From positions 250,321 to 314,320 of the forward strand of contig NZ_CP046232.1 of NCBI RefSeq assembly GCF_012563325.1: a stretch of 64,000 bases of DNA, in the 5' to 3' direction. Source of the stretch: Enterobacteriaceae endosymbiont of Plateumaris braccata (lineage in GTDB: Bacteria > Pseudomonadota > Gammaproteobacteria > Enterobacterales > Enterobacteriaceae). This document shows positions 1 through 9,828 of the stretch, piece after piece (the stretch's first letter is position 1; the number at the start of each line of letters is the position of its first letter). Below the pieces are notes generated by a model. That model saw only the letters and a program-made list of their open reading frames with translations, had not been told where the DNA came from and did no database searches. Position numbers and translations under genes: made by a program.

Positions 1-1
1 T

Positions 2-502
2 AATATTTCTCATATATATGCTATTGGAGATGTTATAGGACATCCTATGCTAGCTCATAAAGGAATTCATGAAGGTCACTTAGTTGCAGAAATTATATCT
101 GGTAAAAATCATTTTTTTATTCCAAAAGTAATACCTTCTATTGCATATACTGATCCAGAGATAGGTTGGGTAGGAATAACAGAAAAAGATGCAAAAATAA
201 AAAATATAAATTATGGTATCTCATCTTTTCCATGGAATGCGTTAGGTAGAGGATTATGTTCTAATGCAGAAAATGGTTTGACAAAATTAATTTTTGATAA
301 AAACACTAATAAAATCATAGGTGGTTTAATCATTGGATATAATGCTGGAGAACTATTAGGAGAAATTAGTTTAGCCATAGAAATGGGATGTGATGCAGAA
401 GATATATCATTAACAATACATGCTCATCCAACATTTTATGAATCTATAGGTATAACTACAGAAGTATTTTTAGGATCAGCAACAGATATATTAAATAAAT
501 AA
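2..502 (+). CDS. lpdA: Dihydrolipoyl dehydrogenase, C-terminal part (5' end outside window)
   Basis: This is the E3 flavoprotein that reoxidises dihydrolipoamide in the pyruvate and 2-oxoglutarate dehydrogenase complexes, using NAD+. The frame is open from base 2, so the gene is cut by the window edge and about two thirds of the protein is missing. What remains begins in the FAD-binding motif (IYAIGDV, then MLAHKG) and continues through the dimerisation domain. The C-terminal motif TIHAHPTFYES carries the His-Pro and Glu of the redox active site. The protein ends a few residues before the E. coli one. A hairpin follows 34 bases downstream. The family assignment is certain; partner subunits would lie to the left. 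Confidence 0.96.
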   Translation, partial: NISHIYAIGDVIGHPMLAHKGIHEGHLVAEIISGKNHFFIPKVIPSIAYTDPEIGWVGITEKDAKIKNINYGISSFPWNALGRGLCSNAENGLTKLIFDKNTNKIIGGLIIGYNAGELLGEISLAIEMGCDAEDISLTIHAHPTFYESIGITTEVFLGSATDILNK

Positions 503-535
503 TATTTAAAATATTATGTTAATAAAATTATTTAA

Positions 536-570
536 ATGGGAAGTAATTAAATGTATTAATTACTCTCCAT
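536..570 (+). terminator. Hairpin between lpdA and dapE, probable terminator
   Basis: A 15-base arm (536-550) pairs with 556-570 around a 5-base loop, with one mismatch and one G-T pair. It is one of the few GC-containing intergenic stretches. It lies between two convergent genes and could end lpdA transcription, although no strong T-run follows it. Confidence 0.55.
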
Positions 571-593
571 TAATATCTTATTTATATAAATAT

Positions 594-1775
594 TTAATTT
601 TTTAATAAAATATCTTTAATTATATTATAATAAATTTTGCTTAATAAATAAAGATCATTAATTTTTACACATTCATTAATTTTATGAATAGTAGAATTTA
701 TAAGTCCTAATTCAATTATTTGTGATTTGCTTTTTATAATAAAACGGGCATCAGATGTACCACCATCATTAAAAACTGTTGGATATATATTATTTACTAA
801 TTTAATGTTTTTTTTAACAATATTTATTAAATTTTTTGTATTTAAATTATTTATTTCAGGTAAATTTAAAAAAGGTAATCCACTAATATTCCATTTTATA
901 TTAAAATTTTTAATATATTTTTTAATAGTTTTATTAAAAATAATTAAAATATCTTTATAATGAATTTCATTACTAAATCTAAAATTAAATTTCAATAAAA
1001 TATTACTAGGAATAATATTGTTAATATTATTTTTTATAGATGATAACATATGTGTAATTTGCATACTAGTTTTTGGGAAAAATTCATTTCCTTTATCCCA
1101 TTTAATTAATAATAATTCATTTAAAGCAGGGATTATTTGATGAATAGGATTAATTGCTAATTTATGATAAGCAACATGACCTTGAATTCCTTTAACAATT
1201 AACTCAATATTTAAAGAACCTCTTCTACCATTCTTTATATTATCTCCTAATATTTTATTACTTGTTGGTTCTCCTAATATAAAATAATCTAATTTTTCTT
1301 TTCTATTTATTAATTCTTTAATAACTTTTTGAGTTCCATTAACTGCAGTACCTTCTTCATCAGAAGTAATTAAAAAAGCTAAACGACCATTATAACAATT
1401 AGAATATTTATTAAAAAATGTTTTAGCTGCAATAATCATCGCAGCTAAAGCACCTTTCATATCAATAGAACCACGACCATATAATATATTATTTTTAATA
1501 ATAGCTTGAAATGGATTAAATTTCCATTTTTTTATATCTCCTGGAGGCACAACATCTGTATGTCCTGCAAAAATCAATGTATCAACTATATTAATATCTG
1601 TATTATTATGACGATATGCCCAAAAATTTTTAGTATCTTTAATATTAAAAATTTCTATATTAAAATTTAGTGCATGTAAAGCATTTATTAAAATATCTTG
1701 ACATCCTGCATCATAAGGACTGATTGAGGGACAATTAATTAATTTTTTTGTTAAAGTTACTATTTGATTTAACAT
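594..1775 (-). CDS. dapE: Succinyl-diaminopimelate desuccinylase
   Basis: It hydrolyses N-succinyl-LL-diaminopimelate in the succinylase branch of lysine and meso-diaminopimelate synthesis, supplying both lysine and the peptidoglycan cross-linking residue. The protein is 393 aa (E. coli about 375). The M20 metallopeptidase signature is complete: AGHTDVV (metal His and Asp), GRGSIDMKG (bridging Asp), TSDEEG (catalytic and metal Glu), ILGEPTS, and the C-terminal ELGLINSTIHKINE carrying the last metal His. It stands alone, convergent with lpdA and 54 bases from the end of lon. Retained motifs suggest an active enzyme. Confidence 0.96.
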   Translation of the reverse strand: MLNQIVTLTKKLINCPSISPYDAGCQDILINALHALNFNIEIFNIKDTKNFWAYRHNNTDINIVDTLIFAGHTDVVPPGDIKKWKFNPFQAIIKNNILYGRGSIDMKGALAAMIIAAKTFFNKYSNCYNGRLAFLITSDEEGTAVNGTQKVIKELINRKEKLDYFILGEPTSNKILGDNIKNGRRGSLNIELIVKGIQGHVAYHKLAINPIHQIIPALNELLLIKWDKGNEFFPKTSMQITHMLSSIKNNINNIIPSNILLKFNFRFSNEIHYKDILIIFNKTIKKYIKNFNIKWNISGLPFLNLPEINNLNTKNLINIVKKNIKLVNNIYPTVFNDGGTSDARFIIKSKSQIIELGLINSTIHKINECVKINDLYLLSKIYYNIIKDILLKN

Positions 1776-1829
1776 ATTTTTTATTATTTTATATAATATT
1801 AATTAAATAATTATTTATTAAAAATAAAA

Positions 1830-4175
1830 TTATTTATTTAAATAAATTTTATTTTGTAAAGCTAATAACCATACTTCTTCTATTTTTTTTACAGGAAAAA
1901 TTTGTAAATCTGTAATAATATTTTTAGGTATATCTTCTAAATTACGTTTATTTTTTTCAGGAATCAAAACAGTATGTACTCCTCCTCTATGTGCTGCTAA
2001 TAATTTTTCTTTTAATCCACCTATTGGTAAAATTTGTCCTCTTAATGTAATTTCTCCTGTCATAGCTATATTAGCTTTTACAGGATTATTAGTTAAACAT
2101 GATATAAGTGCTATACATATAGCAATTCCAGCACTAGGTCCATCTTTAGGAGTAGCTCCTTCTGGTACATGAACATGTATATCTAATTTTTTATAAAATT
2201 CATTATTAATACCTAATATTTGTGCTCTTGATCTTACTACTGTTAGTGCTGCTTGTATAGATTCTTGCATTACTTCACCTAAAGAACCTGTATATGTTAA
2301 TTTTCCTTTTCCAACCATACATGCAGTTTCAATAGTTAACAAATCTCCTCCAGATTCTGTCCATGCTAATCCAGTAACTTGTCCAATAAGATTTTCTTTT
2401 TCTGATTTACCGTAATCAAATCTTTTTACTCCTAAATATTTTTTTAAATTTAAATTATTTATTATAATAGATTTAATATTTTTTTTTATTAAAATATTTT
2501 TAACTGCTTTTCTGCATAAAGTAGATAATTCACGTTCTAAATTACGAACTCCTGACTCTCTGGTATAAAATCTAATTATATCTATAATAGCTGTATTATA
2601 TATTTTTAACTCATTTTTTTTTAATGCATTTCTATGAAATTGTTTTGGTAATAAATATTTTTGTGCTATATTTAATTTTTCATCTTCAGTATATCCAGAT
2701 AATCTAATAACTTCCATTCTATCTAATAATGGAGATGGAATATTAATAGCTGAATTAGAAGTAGCTACAAACATAACATCAGATAAATCATAATCAACTT
2801 CAAGATAATGATCATTAAAAGAAACATTTTGTTCGGGATCTAATACTTCTAATAATGCTGAAGCAGGATCACCTCTCATATCATATGATATTTTATCTAT
2901 TTCATCTAATAAAAGTAGAGGATTTTTAACACCAATTCTAGATATTTTTTGGATAATTTTACCAGGCATAGAACCTATATATGTACGTCTATGTCCTCTT
3001 ATTTCACCTTCATCGCGAATACCACCTAATGCCATTCTAATAAATTTTCTTCCAGTAGTTTTAGCAATAGATTTACCTAATGATGTTTTCCCTACTCCTG
3101 GTGGACCAACTAAACATAAAATAGGACCTCTTATTTTATTTGATCTATTTTGTACTGCTAAATATTCTAAAATACGTTCTTTTACATTTTCTAATCCAAA
3201 ATGGTCAGCATCTAACATTTTTTTTGCTTTAGATAAATCTTTTTTTAATCTACTTTTAGTATTCCATGGTATTTGTACCAACCACTCTATATAACCTCTA
3301 ACTACTGTTGCTTCTGCAGACATTGGAGACATCATTCGTAATTTTTGTAATTCAGAATCAGCTTTTTCTTTAGCTTCATTTGGCATTTTAGCTAATTCTA
3401 TCTTTTTTTTTAATATTTCATTTTCATCAAGATTATTATTATCCATTTCTCCTAATTCTTTTTGAATAGCTTTAATTTGTTCATTTAAATAATATTCTTT
3501 TTGACTTTTCTCCATTTGTTTTTTTACTCTATTACGGATTTTTTTTTCAACTTGTAATAAATCAATTTCTGACTCCATAATAGCCATAAGGTGTTCTAAT
3601 CTTTCGTTAATATTAGACATCTCTAAAATTAATTGTTTATCTTTTAGTTTTAAAGTCATATGTGAAGCAATAGTATCTGCTAACTTTGCTGCATTATTTA
3701 TATTATTTAATGATGTTAATACTTCTGGAGGTATTTTTTTGTTTAATTTAATATAATTTTCAAATTGATTAATAGCTGTTCGTACTAAAACTTTTTGTTC
3801 TTTTTCTTCAATATTTGGAGAAATGATATAAATAGCTTGAGCAGTAAAATAATTACTATTATCAGTAAGGGTAATTATATGAGCTCTTTGTAATCCTTCT
3901 ACTAATATTTTTACAGTACCATCTGGTAATTTTAACATTTGTAAAATAGAAGTAATGGTACCAACAGAAAATAAATCATCAATGCTCGGATCATCATTAG
4001 ATGCGTCTTTTTGAGCAACTAACATAATTTTTTTATCATTATCCATAGCAGATGATAAACAATGAATAGATTTTTCCCTACCAATAAATAAAGGAATGAC
4101 CATATGAGGATATACTACAACATCACGTAATGGCAACACAGGTATTACAATACGTTCTGAATGTTCAGAATTCAT
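1830..4175 (-). CDS. lon: ATP-dependent protease Lon
   Basis: Lon is a hexameric cytoplasmic AAA+ serine protease that degrades misfolded and regulatory proteins. At 781 aa it matches the E. coli length (784). The N-terminal substrate-binding LON domain is followed by a coiled helical region, the AAA+ module with Walker A GPPGVGKTS near residue 355 and Walker B LLLLDEIDK, and the protease domain. The catalytic Ser is in KDGPSAGIA and the catalytic Lys in GLKEKLLAAHR. It lies downstream of clpX, clpP, tig and bolA in the E. coli block order, all on the minus strand. Nothing looks degraded. Confidence 0.98.
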   Translation of the reverse strand: MNSEHSERIVIPVLPLRDVVVYPHMVIPLFIGREKSIHCLSSAMDNDKKIMLVAQKDASNDDPSIDDLFSVGTITSILQMLKLPDGTVKILVEGLQRAHIITLTDNSNYFTAQAIYIISPNIEEKEQKVLVRTAINQFENYIKLNKKIPPEVLTSLNNINNAAKLADTIASHMTLKLKDKQLILEMSNINERLEHLMAIMESEIDLLQVEKKIRNRVKKQMEKSQKEYYLNEQIKAIQKELGEMDNNNLDENEILKKKIELAKMPNEAKEKADSELQKLRMMSPMSAEATVVRGYIEWLVQIPWNTKSRLKKDLSKAKKMLDADHFGLENVKERILEYLAVQNRSNKIRGPILCLVGPPGVGKTSLGKSIAKTTGRKFIRMALGGIRDEGEIRGHRRTYIGSMPGKIIQKISRIGVKNPLLLLDEIDKISYDMRGDPASALLEVLDPEQNVSFNDHYLEVDYDLSDVMFVATSNSAINIPSPLLDRMEVIRLSGYTEDEKLNIAQKYLLPKQFHRNALKKNELKIYNTAIIDIIRFYTRESGVRNLERELSTLCRKAVKNILIKKNIKSIIINNLNLKKYLGVKRFDYGKSEKENLIGQVTGLAWTESGGDLLTIETACMVGKGKLTYTGSLGEVMQESIQAALTVVRSRAQILGINNEFYKKLDIHVHVPEGATPKDGPSAGIAICIALISCLTNNPVKANIAMTGEITLRGQILPIGGLKEKLLAAHRGGVHTVLIPEKNKRNLEDIPKNIITDLQIFPVKKIEEVWLLALQNKIYLNK

Positions 4176-4297
4176 AGAGATTTCTCTTTATTTTGATGAT
4201 AAATATTAAATTATATAATTTATAAAAATATCAATTAAATTTTAAAACATTAAAAAATATTTATTTAATAAATATTTTTTTGTTTTTAAAAAATTAT

Positions 4298-5551
4298 TTA
4301 AATATTATTTTTATATTGAATAATTGGTTTAGATGAATCATTAATTACTGCACTATTAATTATAACTTTTTTTATATTATTTAATGATGGTATATCATAC
4401 ATTATATTTAATAATTTTTTTTCTATTACAGATCTTAATCCACGCGCACCGATGTTTAATAATATTGCTTTTTTTGCAATAGCATGAATAGCATCATTTT
4501 GAAATTCTAATTTTATATTTTCATATTCAAATAAAGCTTGATATTGTTTAGTTAAAGCATTTTTAGGTTCTAATAAAATTTTTATTAATCCATTTTTATC
4601 TATTTTTTCTAATGGAACAATAATCGGTAATCTTCCTATAAATTCAGGAATTAATCCAAATTTGATTAAATCATCAGGATTAGCTTTTAAAAATGATTGA
4701 AGTTTATTTTTTTTATAATTATTATCTTTTATTTTAATACTAAAACCCATTTTATTAGAAATATTTAATCTATTAGATATAATTTTATCTAAACCATAGA
4801 ACGATCCAGCACAAATAAATAATATATCTTTTGTATCTACTTGAATAAATTCTTCTTGAGGGTGTTTTCTACCTCCTTTTGGTGGTACTGAAGATATTGT
4901 ACCTTCAATTAATTTTAATAAAGCTTGTTGTACTCCTTCACCAGAAACATCCCTTGTTATAGAAACATTTTCTGACTTTTTTGATATCTTATCAATTTCA
5001 TCAATATATATTATTCCTTTTTGTGCTTTTATTATATCATAATTAGATTTTTGTAATAATTTTTGAATAATATTTTCAACATCTTCACCAACATATCCTG
5101 CTTCCGTTAGTGTAGTAGCATCAGTTATAGCAAAAGGAACATCTAAAAATTTTGCTAATGTTTTAGCTAAAAGTGTTTTACCACATCCAGTAGGTCCTAA
5201 TAATAAAATATTACTTTTTTCTATTTCTATATTCTTATTATTACTATATAATCTTTTATAATGATTATAAACTGCTACTGAAAGTATTTTTTTAGCTATT
5301 GTTTGATTTATAACATAATTATTTAAATAATCAAAAATTTCATGGGGTGTAGGTAATTTTTTATTATTATATAAATAAATATTATTATCTTGATTATCAA
5401 ATTCTTCTTGAAGCATGTTATTACATAAAAAAATACATTTATCACAAATATAAACAGAATTTCCAGATATTAATTTATTAACTTCATTTTGATATTTTCC
5501 ACAAAAAGAACAACATAAAAGATTATTTGATTTCTCTTTGTTATTTGTCAT
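4298..5551 (-). CDS. clpX: ATP-dependent Clp protease, unfoldase subunit ClpX
   Basis: ClpX unfolds substrates and feeds them into the ClpP chamber. The N-terminal zinc-binding domain has four Cys at residues 14, 17, 36 and 39. Walker A is GPTGCGKT, Walker [10 protein letters not shown], and the IGF-type ClpP-docking loop region and sensor-2 GARGLRS are recognisable. I chose the ATG at 5551 because it aligns with the E. coli start and has GAGG seven bases upstream; an in-frame ATG 12 bases earlier overlaps that ribosome binding site. The product is 417 aa (E. coli 424). The gap to clpP is 52 bases, consistent with co-transcription. Confidence 0.97.
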   Translation of the reverse strand: MTNNKEKSNNLLCCSFCGKYQNEVNKLISGNSVYICDKCIFLCNNMLQEEFDNQDNNIYLYNNKKLPTPHEIFDYLNNYVINQTIAKKILSVAVYNHYKRLYSNNKNIEIEKSNILLLGPTGCGKTLLAKTLAKFLDVPFAITDATTLTEAGYVGEDVENIIQKLLQKSNYDIIKAQKGIIYIDEIDKISKKSENVSITRDVSGEGVQQALLKLIEGTISSVPPKGGRKHPQEEFIQVDTKDILFICAGSFYGLDKIISNRLNISNKMGFSIKIKDNNYKKNKLQSFLKANPDDLIKFGLIPEFIGRLPIIVPLEKIDKNGLIKILLEPKNALTKQYQALFEYENIKLEFQNDAIHAIAKKAILLNIGARGLRSVIEKKLLNIMYDIPSLNNIKKVIINSAVINDSSKPIIQYKNNI

Positions 5552-5603
5552 TAAATACCTCATTCATAAATAATGAAACTTATATATTTTAATAATATTA
5601 ATC

Positions 5604-6230
5604 TTATTTACGATTATATATAATATTATCTATAAGACCATATTTTACCGCTTCTTCAGCTGATAAAAATCTATCTCTATCAGTATCTTTTTCAATAAGA
5701 TCAATTGATTGACCAGTATGAAATGACATTAATTTATTTATATGATTTTTAATTCTCAAAATTTCTTGAGTATGAATTTCAATATCTGTTGCCTGTCCTT
5801 GATAACTACCTATTGGCTGATGTATCATCATTCTTGCATTAGGTAAACAAAATCTTTTATTTTTTTTCCCTGATAAAAGTAAAAAAGCAGCCATTGAACA
5901 TGCTTGTCCTATGCATATAGTACTAATATCTGGTTTAACAAATTGCATTGTATCATATATTGACATTCCTGATGTTATAGTACCTCCTGGACTATTTATA
6001 TAAAGATATATATCTTTATTAGAATTTTCTGATTCTAAAAATAAAATTTGAGCAACTATTAAATTAGCCATATTATCTTCAATATTTCCTATAAGAAAAA
6101 TAATTCTTTCTTTTAATAATCTAGAAAAAATATCATAAGATCTTTCTCCTCGAGGAGTTTGTTCAATAACCATTGGAATCATATTTAATTTATTTTTAAC
6201 AAAAATTTTGTTATTATTTGTATATAACAT
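5604..6230 (-). CDS. clpP: ATP-dependent Clp protease, proteolytic subunit ClpP
   Basis: ClpP forms the two-ring serine protease chamber used with ClpX. The product is 208 aa (E. coli 207) with the complete triad: Ser112 in GQACSMAA, His137 in MMIHQPIG and Asp186 in DTDRDRF. The N-terminal stretch before [12 protein letters not shown] corresponds to the propeptide removed in E. coli. It lies between tig and clpX. An inverted repeat occupies most of the 99-base gap to tig. Confidence 0.98.
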   Translation of the reverse strand: MLYTNNNKIFVKNKLNMIPMVIEQTPRGERSYDIFSRLLKERIIFLIGNIEDNMANLIVAQILFLESENSNKDIYLYINSPGGTITSGMSIYDTMQFVKPDISTICIGQACSMAAFLLLSGKKNKRFCLPNARMMIHQPIGSYQGQATDIEIHTQEILRIKNHINKLMSFHTGQSIDLIEKDTDRDRFLSAEEAVKYGLIDNIIYNRK

Positions 6231-6240
6231 TATTTATCCT

Positions 6241-6322
6241 TTATTTATGTATATATTTATTTTTTATATAAGATAATTATATATATTTCATATAATAGTT
6301 GTATAATTATATACATAAATAA
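6241..6322. repeat. 15-bp perfect inverted repeat between tig and clpP
   Basis: TTATTTATGTATATA at 6241-6255 is exactly complementary to 6308-6322, with 52 bases between the arms. The arms fill the intergenic space, so on the minus strand the structure could form between the tig stop and the clpP start. It may act on transcription or mRNA processing, but the arms are almost pure A/T and function is unproven. Confidence 0.4.
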
Positions 6323-6329
6323 TTAAATT

Positions 6330-7649
6330 TTATTTTAAACTTATATTTAAATATTCATGTTTTATATCTTTATAACTATATTGAATTTTATTTACTAACA
6401 TTGTTTTTAAAATTACTTGAATTGCTTGATATTCTAATATTGAATTATATAATTTTTGTTTTAAATTTTTATTTATTAAATAATATTTTATTATTTTTTG
6501 TAATTGAAGATTATCGTAATAACATGTATAAGAAGATAATTCTTCATAAATAAAATCTATTATTAAATTTTTGTTAAATTGAATTTTAAAATCAGTAATA
6601 ATTTTATTTATTAAAATTTTTATTAAAGTATATTTTTTAGCTTTATTATATAAAGTATTTAAATTTAATTTATTAAATTTATTTTTATTTTTTTTATATA
6701 TTTTATTAATAGAATTAAATTCTGAATTTACTAATAATAATGGTAATTTAATCTCTTTATGTAAATTAACTAAAATAGTTATTACTTTATATTTAATAAT
6801 ATAGCGAATCATTTTATTTGTTTTAAATTGTAGTTGTTTTTTAACTATTTTATATAAATCTGTAAAAGTAAAATTAGTAATAAAATTAGAATTAAATATA
6901 TTTTTTTTATTTGTAAAGAAAATTTTTTGAGTTTCTACTTTTTTAATTAAAATAAAAAAATGTTGTTCTGTTCCAATTAATTGTTTATTAGGATAATTAT
7001 TAGAAATTAATACTTTAATATTAAATTTATCTCCACTTTTTTTACCAATAATATTTGGTTCTAAATTAGGTATTAATGTCCATTTATCAGATAAAAATAA
7101 TTTGACATTAGTAAATATTTTATTTTTATAATTATTCATATATATAAATATATCAATAATTACTCTGTCTGATAAATCAGCTGTTTGATTTTTTTTATCT
7201 ATCCATATAATTTTTTTATTATAAATTTTATAAATATAATTATTAATATCATTATTATCAATTTTTACTGTTGGTATATTTATTTTTATATTATTTAATT
7301 TTAATAAATTAAATTCAGGATAAATTTGAAATGTTACAGTAAAAATAAAATCCTTATTTATTTCATATTTATTATAATTATATTTAGGTAATCCTATTAT
7401 ATTTATTTTTTTCAATTGAATTTCTTTTAAAAATTTTTTTTTCATTAAATTATTTAATACATTTAACTGTACTGATTTTTTATAAAGATTATTAATAAGA
7501 TTCAAAGGAGCTTTCCCTTTACGAAATCCTTTAATTATTTTATTTTTTGATAAAATTTTTAATTCTTTTTGAATAATATTTTCTATGTTTGTACTATTAA
7601 GTTTAAGAATCATTTTATGATTGATATTTTGTAATTCTAAATCATACAT
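6330..7649 (-). CDS. tig: Trigger factor (ribosome-associated chaperone and prolyl isomerase)
   Basis: Trigger factor binds the ribosome exit tunnel and shields nascent chains. The protein is 439 aa (E. coli 432). The ribosome-docking signature KGFRKGKAPLN lies near residue 42, and a diverged FKBP-like domain and C-terminal helical arms follow. Sequence similarity is modest outside the docking motif, the protein is very rich in Lys, Asn and Ile, and the FKBP part is eroded, so isomerase activity is doubtful. Position between bolA and clpP matches E. coli. Confidence 0.93.
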   Translation of the reverse strand: MYDLELQNINHKMILKLNSTNIENIIQKELKILSKNKIIKGFRKGKAPLNLINNLYKKSVQLNVLNNLMKKKFLKEIQLKKINIIGLPKYNYNKYEINKDFIFTVTFQIYPEFNLLKLNNIKINIPTVKIDNNDINNYIYKIYNKKIIWIDKKNQTADLSDRVIIDIFIYMNNYKNKIFTNVKLFLSDKWTLIPNLEPNIIGKKSGDKFNIKVLISNNYPNKQLIGTEQHFFILIKKVETQKIFFTNKKNIFNSNFITNFTFTDLYKIVKKQLQFKTNKMIRYIIKYKVITILVNLHKEIKLPLLLVNSEFNSINKIYKKNKNKFNKLNLNTLYNKAKKYTLIKILINKIITDFKIQFNKNLIIDFIYEELSSYTCYYDNLQLQKIIKYYLINKNLKQKLYNSILEYQAIQVILKTMLVNKIQYSYKDIKHEYLNISLK

Positions 7650-7732
7650 AATGTTATAACCTTATATACATATTACATTTAATAATTTATAATAGATTTA
7701 TTTTTTAAATGAATTCTTTATTTATTATTATT

Positions 7733-8026
7733 TTAATTATTTGAAATAATAGGTATTGTATATTTTAATTTTTTCCATTCTTTATTAGTGTAAGTATATA
7801 ATGATAGTGCATGGATATTATTTAATTCTTTATTTAATATATTATATACAGATCTATGACGAGTAATAAATCGTTGTCCATTAAAATTATCACTTACTAT
7901 AATAATTTTAAAATTACTTTTAATATTATTAAATATATTATTTGAATTATTATTCACGTAATTAATTTCTAAATATATAGGATTAAATATGGTTTTTAAT
8001 TTATTTTCTATTTGTGTTTTAAACAT
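7733..8026 (-). CDS. bolA: BolA family protein
   Basis: A 97-aa protein with the BolA fold. The family works with monothiol glutaredoxins in iron-sulfur cluster trafficking and influences cell shape in E. coli. The diagnostic segment FNGQRFITRHRSVYNILNKEL (His in the helix-turn-helix-like part) and HALSLYTYTNKEW are clear. It is the first gene upstream of tig, as in E. coli. The assignment rests on motif and context together. Confidence 0.92.
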   Translation of the reverse strand: MFKTQIENKLKTIFNPIYLEINYVNNNSNNIFNNIKSNFKIIIVSDNFNGQRFITRHRSVYNILNKELNNIHALSLYTYTNKEWKKLKYTIPIISNN

Positions 8027-8160
8027 AATTTTTACTTTATTAAATTAAATTTAATATGAACTAATAAGTTTTCTGTTTACATATAAATTTTTATAAAAAA
8101 TTAATAATTTTTTATAAAAATAAATATATTATTTTAAATATAAAAAATATAAATTTAAAA

Positions 8161-8940
8161 TTAATATTTTTTCATTTCAGAAATAATAAATTTTATTATA
8201 GTGGAATTTCCAGCTAATATATTTTTTGAATATTTATAATTACAATTTCCTAAAAAATCTGTTATTAATCCTCCTGATTCTTTTATAATAAGTTCTCCAG
8301 CAATAAATTTATCAAAATTAGTAATATTATTACTTATATAACAATTAATTCTATTAGCAGCTAAATATGCTAAATCTAAAGATAAAGAACCACTAATACG
8401 AAAAGATATTAAATTATTTATAAATAATTTAATTAAATTAATATTTATATTATTCTCAGAAATAAAATTTTTATTTAAAGCAAGTAACATTTTACTATTT
8501 AAATAATGATTAATACGTAATCTATAACCATTTAATTGAGCATCTTGACCTCGAATAGCTGTAAATAAATCATTTTTTAATGGATCATAAATTAATGATA
8601 TTTCAGTTTTACCTTTTATACAAATAGCAATAGAAGTAGCAAAATGAGGTAATTTATTTATAAAATTTATAATTCCATCTAAAGGATTTATGATCCATTT
8701 AGTTTTTTTATATTGAATAATAAAAATTCCTTTTTTATTAAAAATAATAATTTTTTTTGAATATATATCAGAAAATTTCTGTAAAATAATATTTTTTATA
8801 CTTTTATTTATTTTTTCTATAAAAATATCAATATTTATTTTTTTATTTAAAATATTAGTTGTTTGTATCTCATAATTTTTTATAATAATATTACCAATTT
8901 CTCGAATTATACGTATAGCAATATTAAGCATAGGACGCAT
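8161..8940 (-). CDS. suhB: SuhB, inositol-monophosphatase-fold protein with altered active site
   Basis: The protein is 259 aa (E. coli 267) and collinear with E. coli SuhB, starting MRPMLNIAIR and containing LPHFATSIA, YDPLKNDLFTA and RGQDAQLNGYRLR. The metal site is damaged: the E. coli TEESG motif reads FNKKG, the first Asp of DPLDGTTNF is Asn85 with both Thr replaced by Ile (NPLDGIINF), and WDFAAGE reads FDKFIAGE with one extra residue. Phosphatase activity is therefore unlikely. E. coli SuhB also acts with Nus factors in rRNA transcription and 30S assembly, a role reported not to need catalysis. I infer that this role, or decay, explains the frame. Confidence 0.93.
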   Translation of the reverse strand: MRPMLNIAIRIIREIGNIIIKNYEIQTTNILNKKINIDIFIEKINKSIKNIILQKFSDIYSKKIIIFNKKGIFIIQYKKTKWIINPLDGIINFINKLPHFATSIAICIKGKTEISLIYDPLKNDLFTAIRGQDAQLNGYRLRINHYLNSKMLLALNKNFISENNININLIKLFINNLISFRISGSLSLDLAYLAANRINCYISNNITNFDKFIAGELIIKESGGLITDFLGNCNYKYSKNILAGNSTIIKFIISEMKKY

Positions 8941-9119
8941 ATGTATTTCTCATTAAATTAATATATAAATTAAATAATACCTTAAACATGTATTTAAATT
9001 TTATTAAATATAAAATATTTTATTTTTTTATAAAAAGTTATTTATATATAATATATTGTGATTTTTTTTCAAAGATATTATAAAATATCTTTTATCAATA
9101 ATAAATTTAATTAATTTTT

Positions 9120-9695
9120 ATGTTAAAAATTACTAGTACAGCAGAAAAATATCTTTATTATTTATTATCTTCTAAAAAAAATAAACAAATTAGAATTAGA
9201 ATTCTAAAAAATGAAAACAATTCTTTTACAGGAAATGTTTATTTTTGCGATACAAAAAAAATAAAAGATACTGATTTTGAAATTAAATTAAAAAATTTTT
9301 CTATATTTATTGAAAAAAATAATTTTAAATTATTACAAAAATTAAAATTAGATTTAATTAATGATAATTTAAGTAAAAAATTATTATTTACAATAACACA
9401 AAACAATATTAATAAAAATAATAAAAATCTAATTTTTTTAAAAGAAAAAATTAATTTTTTTTTAAAAGAAAAAATTAATCCTAAATTATTAAATCATGGT
9501 GGTTATGTAATATTAAAAAAAATTACTCCAGATTATTTATTAATGTTAGAGTTTTATGGAGGTTGTAAAGGATGTTCTATGATTAATAATACTTTTAAAT
9601 ATTGGATAGAAAAAGAATTATTAAGTAATTTTACCGAATTAAAAGGAATTTTAGATATTACAAAACATAATATTAATAAATTTTCTTATTATTAA
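9120..9695 (+). CDS. nfuA: Fe-S biogenesis protein NfuA
   Basis: NfuA carries [4Fe-4S] clusters to client enzymes. The 191-aa product equals the E. coli length: a degenerate A-type domain (residues 1-100) and a C-terminal Nfu domain with the ligand motif FYGGCKGCSM, whose two Cys bind the cluster across the dimer. The protein ends in SYY, like E. coli. A 24-bp near-tandem duplication at 9435-9482 encodes two FLKEKIN units between the domains. It faces away from suhB and precedes metA with a 133-base gap. Confidence 0.96.
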   Translation: MLKITSTAEKYLYYLLSSKKNKQIRIRILKNENNSFTGNVYFCDTKKIKDTDFEIKLKNFSIFIEKNNFKLLQKLKLDLINDNLSKKLLFTITQNNINKNNKNLIFLKEKINFFLKEKINPKLLNHGGYVILKKITPDYLLMLEFYGGCKGCSMINNTFKYWIEKELLSNFTELKGILDITKHNINKFSYY

Positions 9696-9828
9696 TAAAT
9701 AATTTAATTATTAAAAATTTATATTTTAATATAAATTATATATAAAAATATATTTTGTTATTTATTTAACATAAATATTTAGCTTTTTATATGTAAATAT
9801 ATTAAAATATATATAAAAAGGAAGAAAT

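Noticed and set aside
727-960. 77-codon plus-strand open frame within dapE
   Set aside because: It is an antisense shadow of dapE with low-complexity Phe/Ile/Lys content and no family resemblance.
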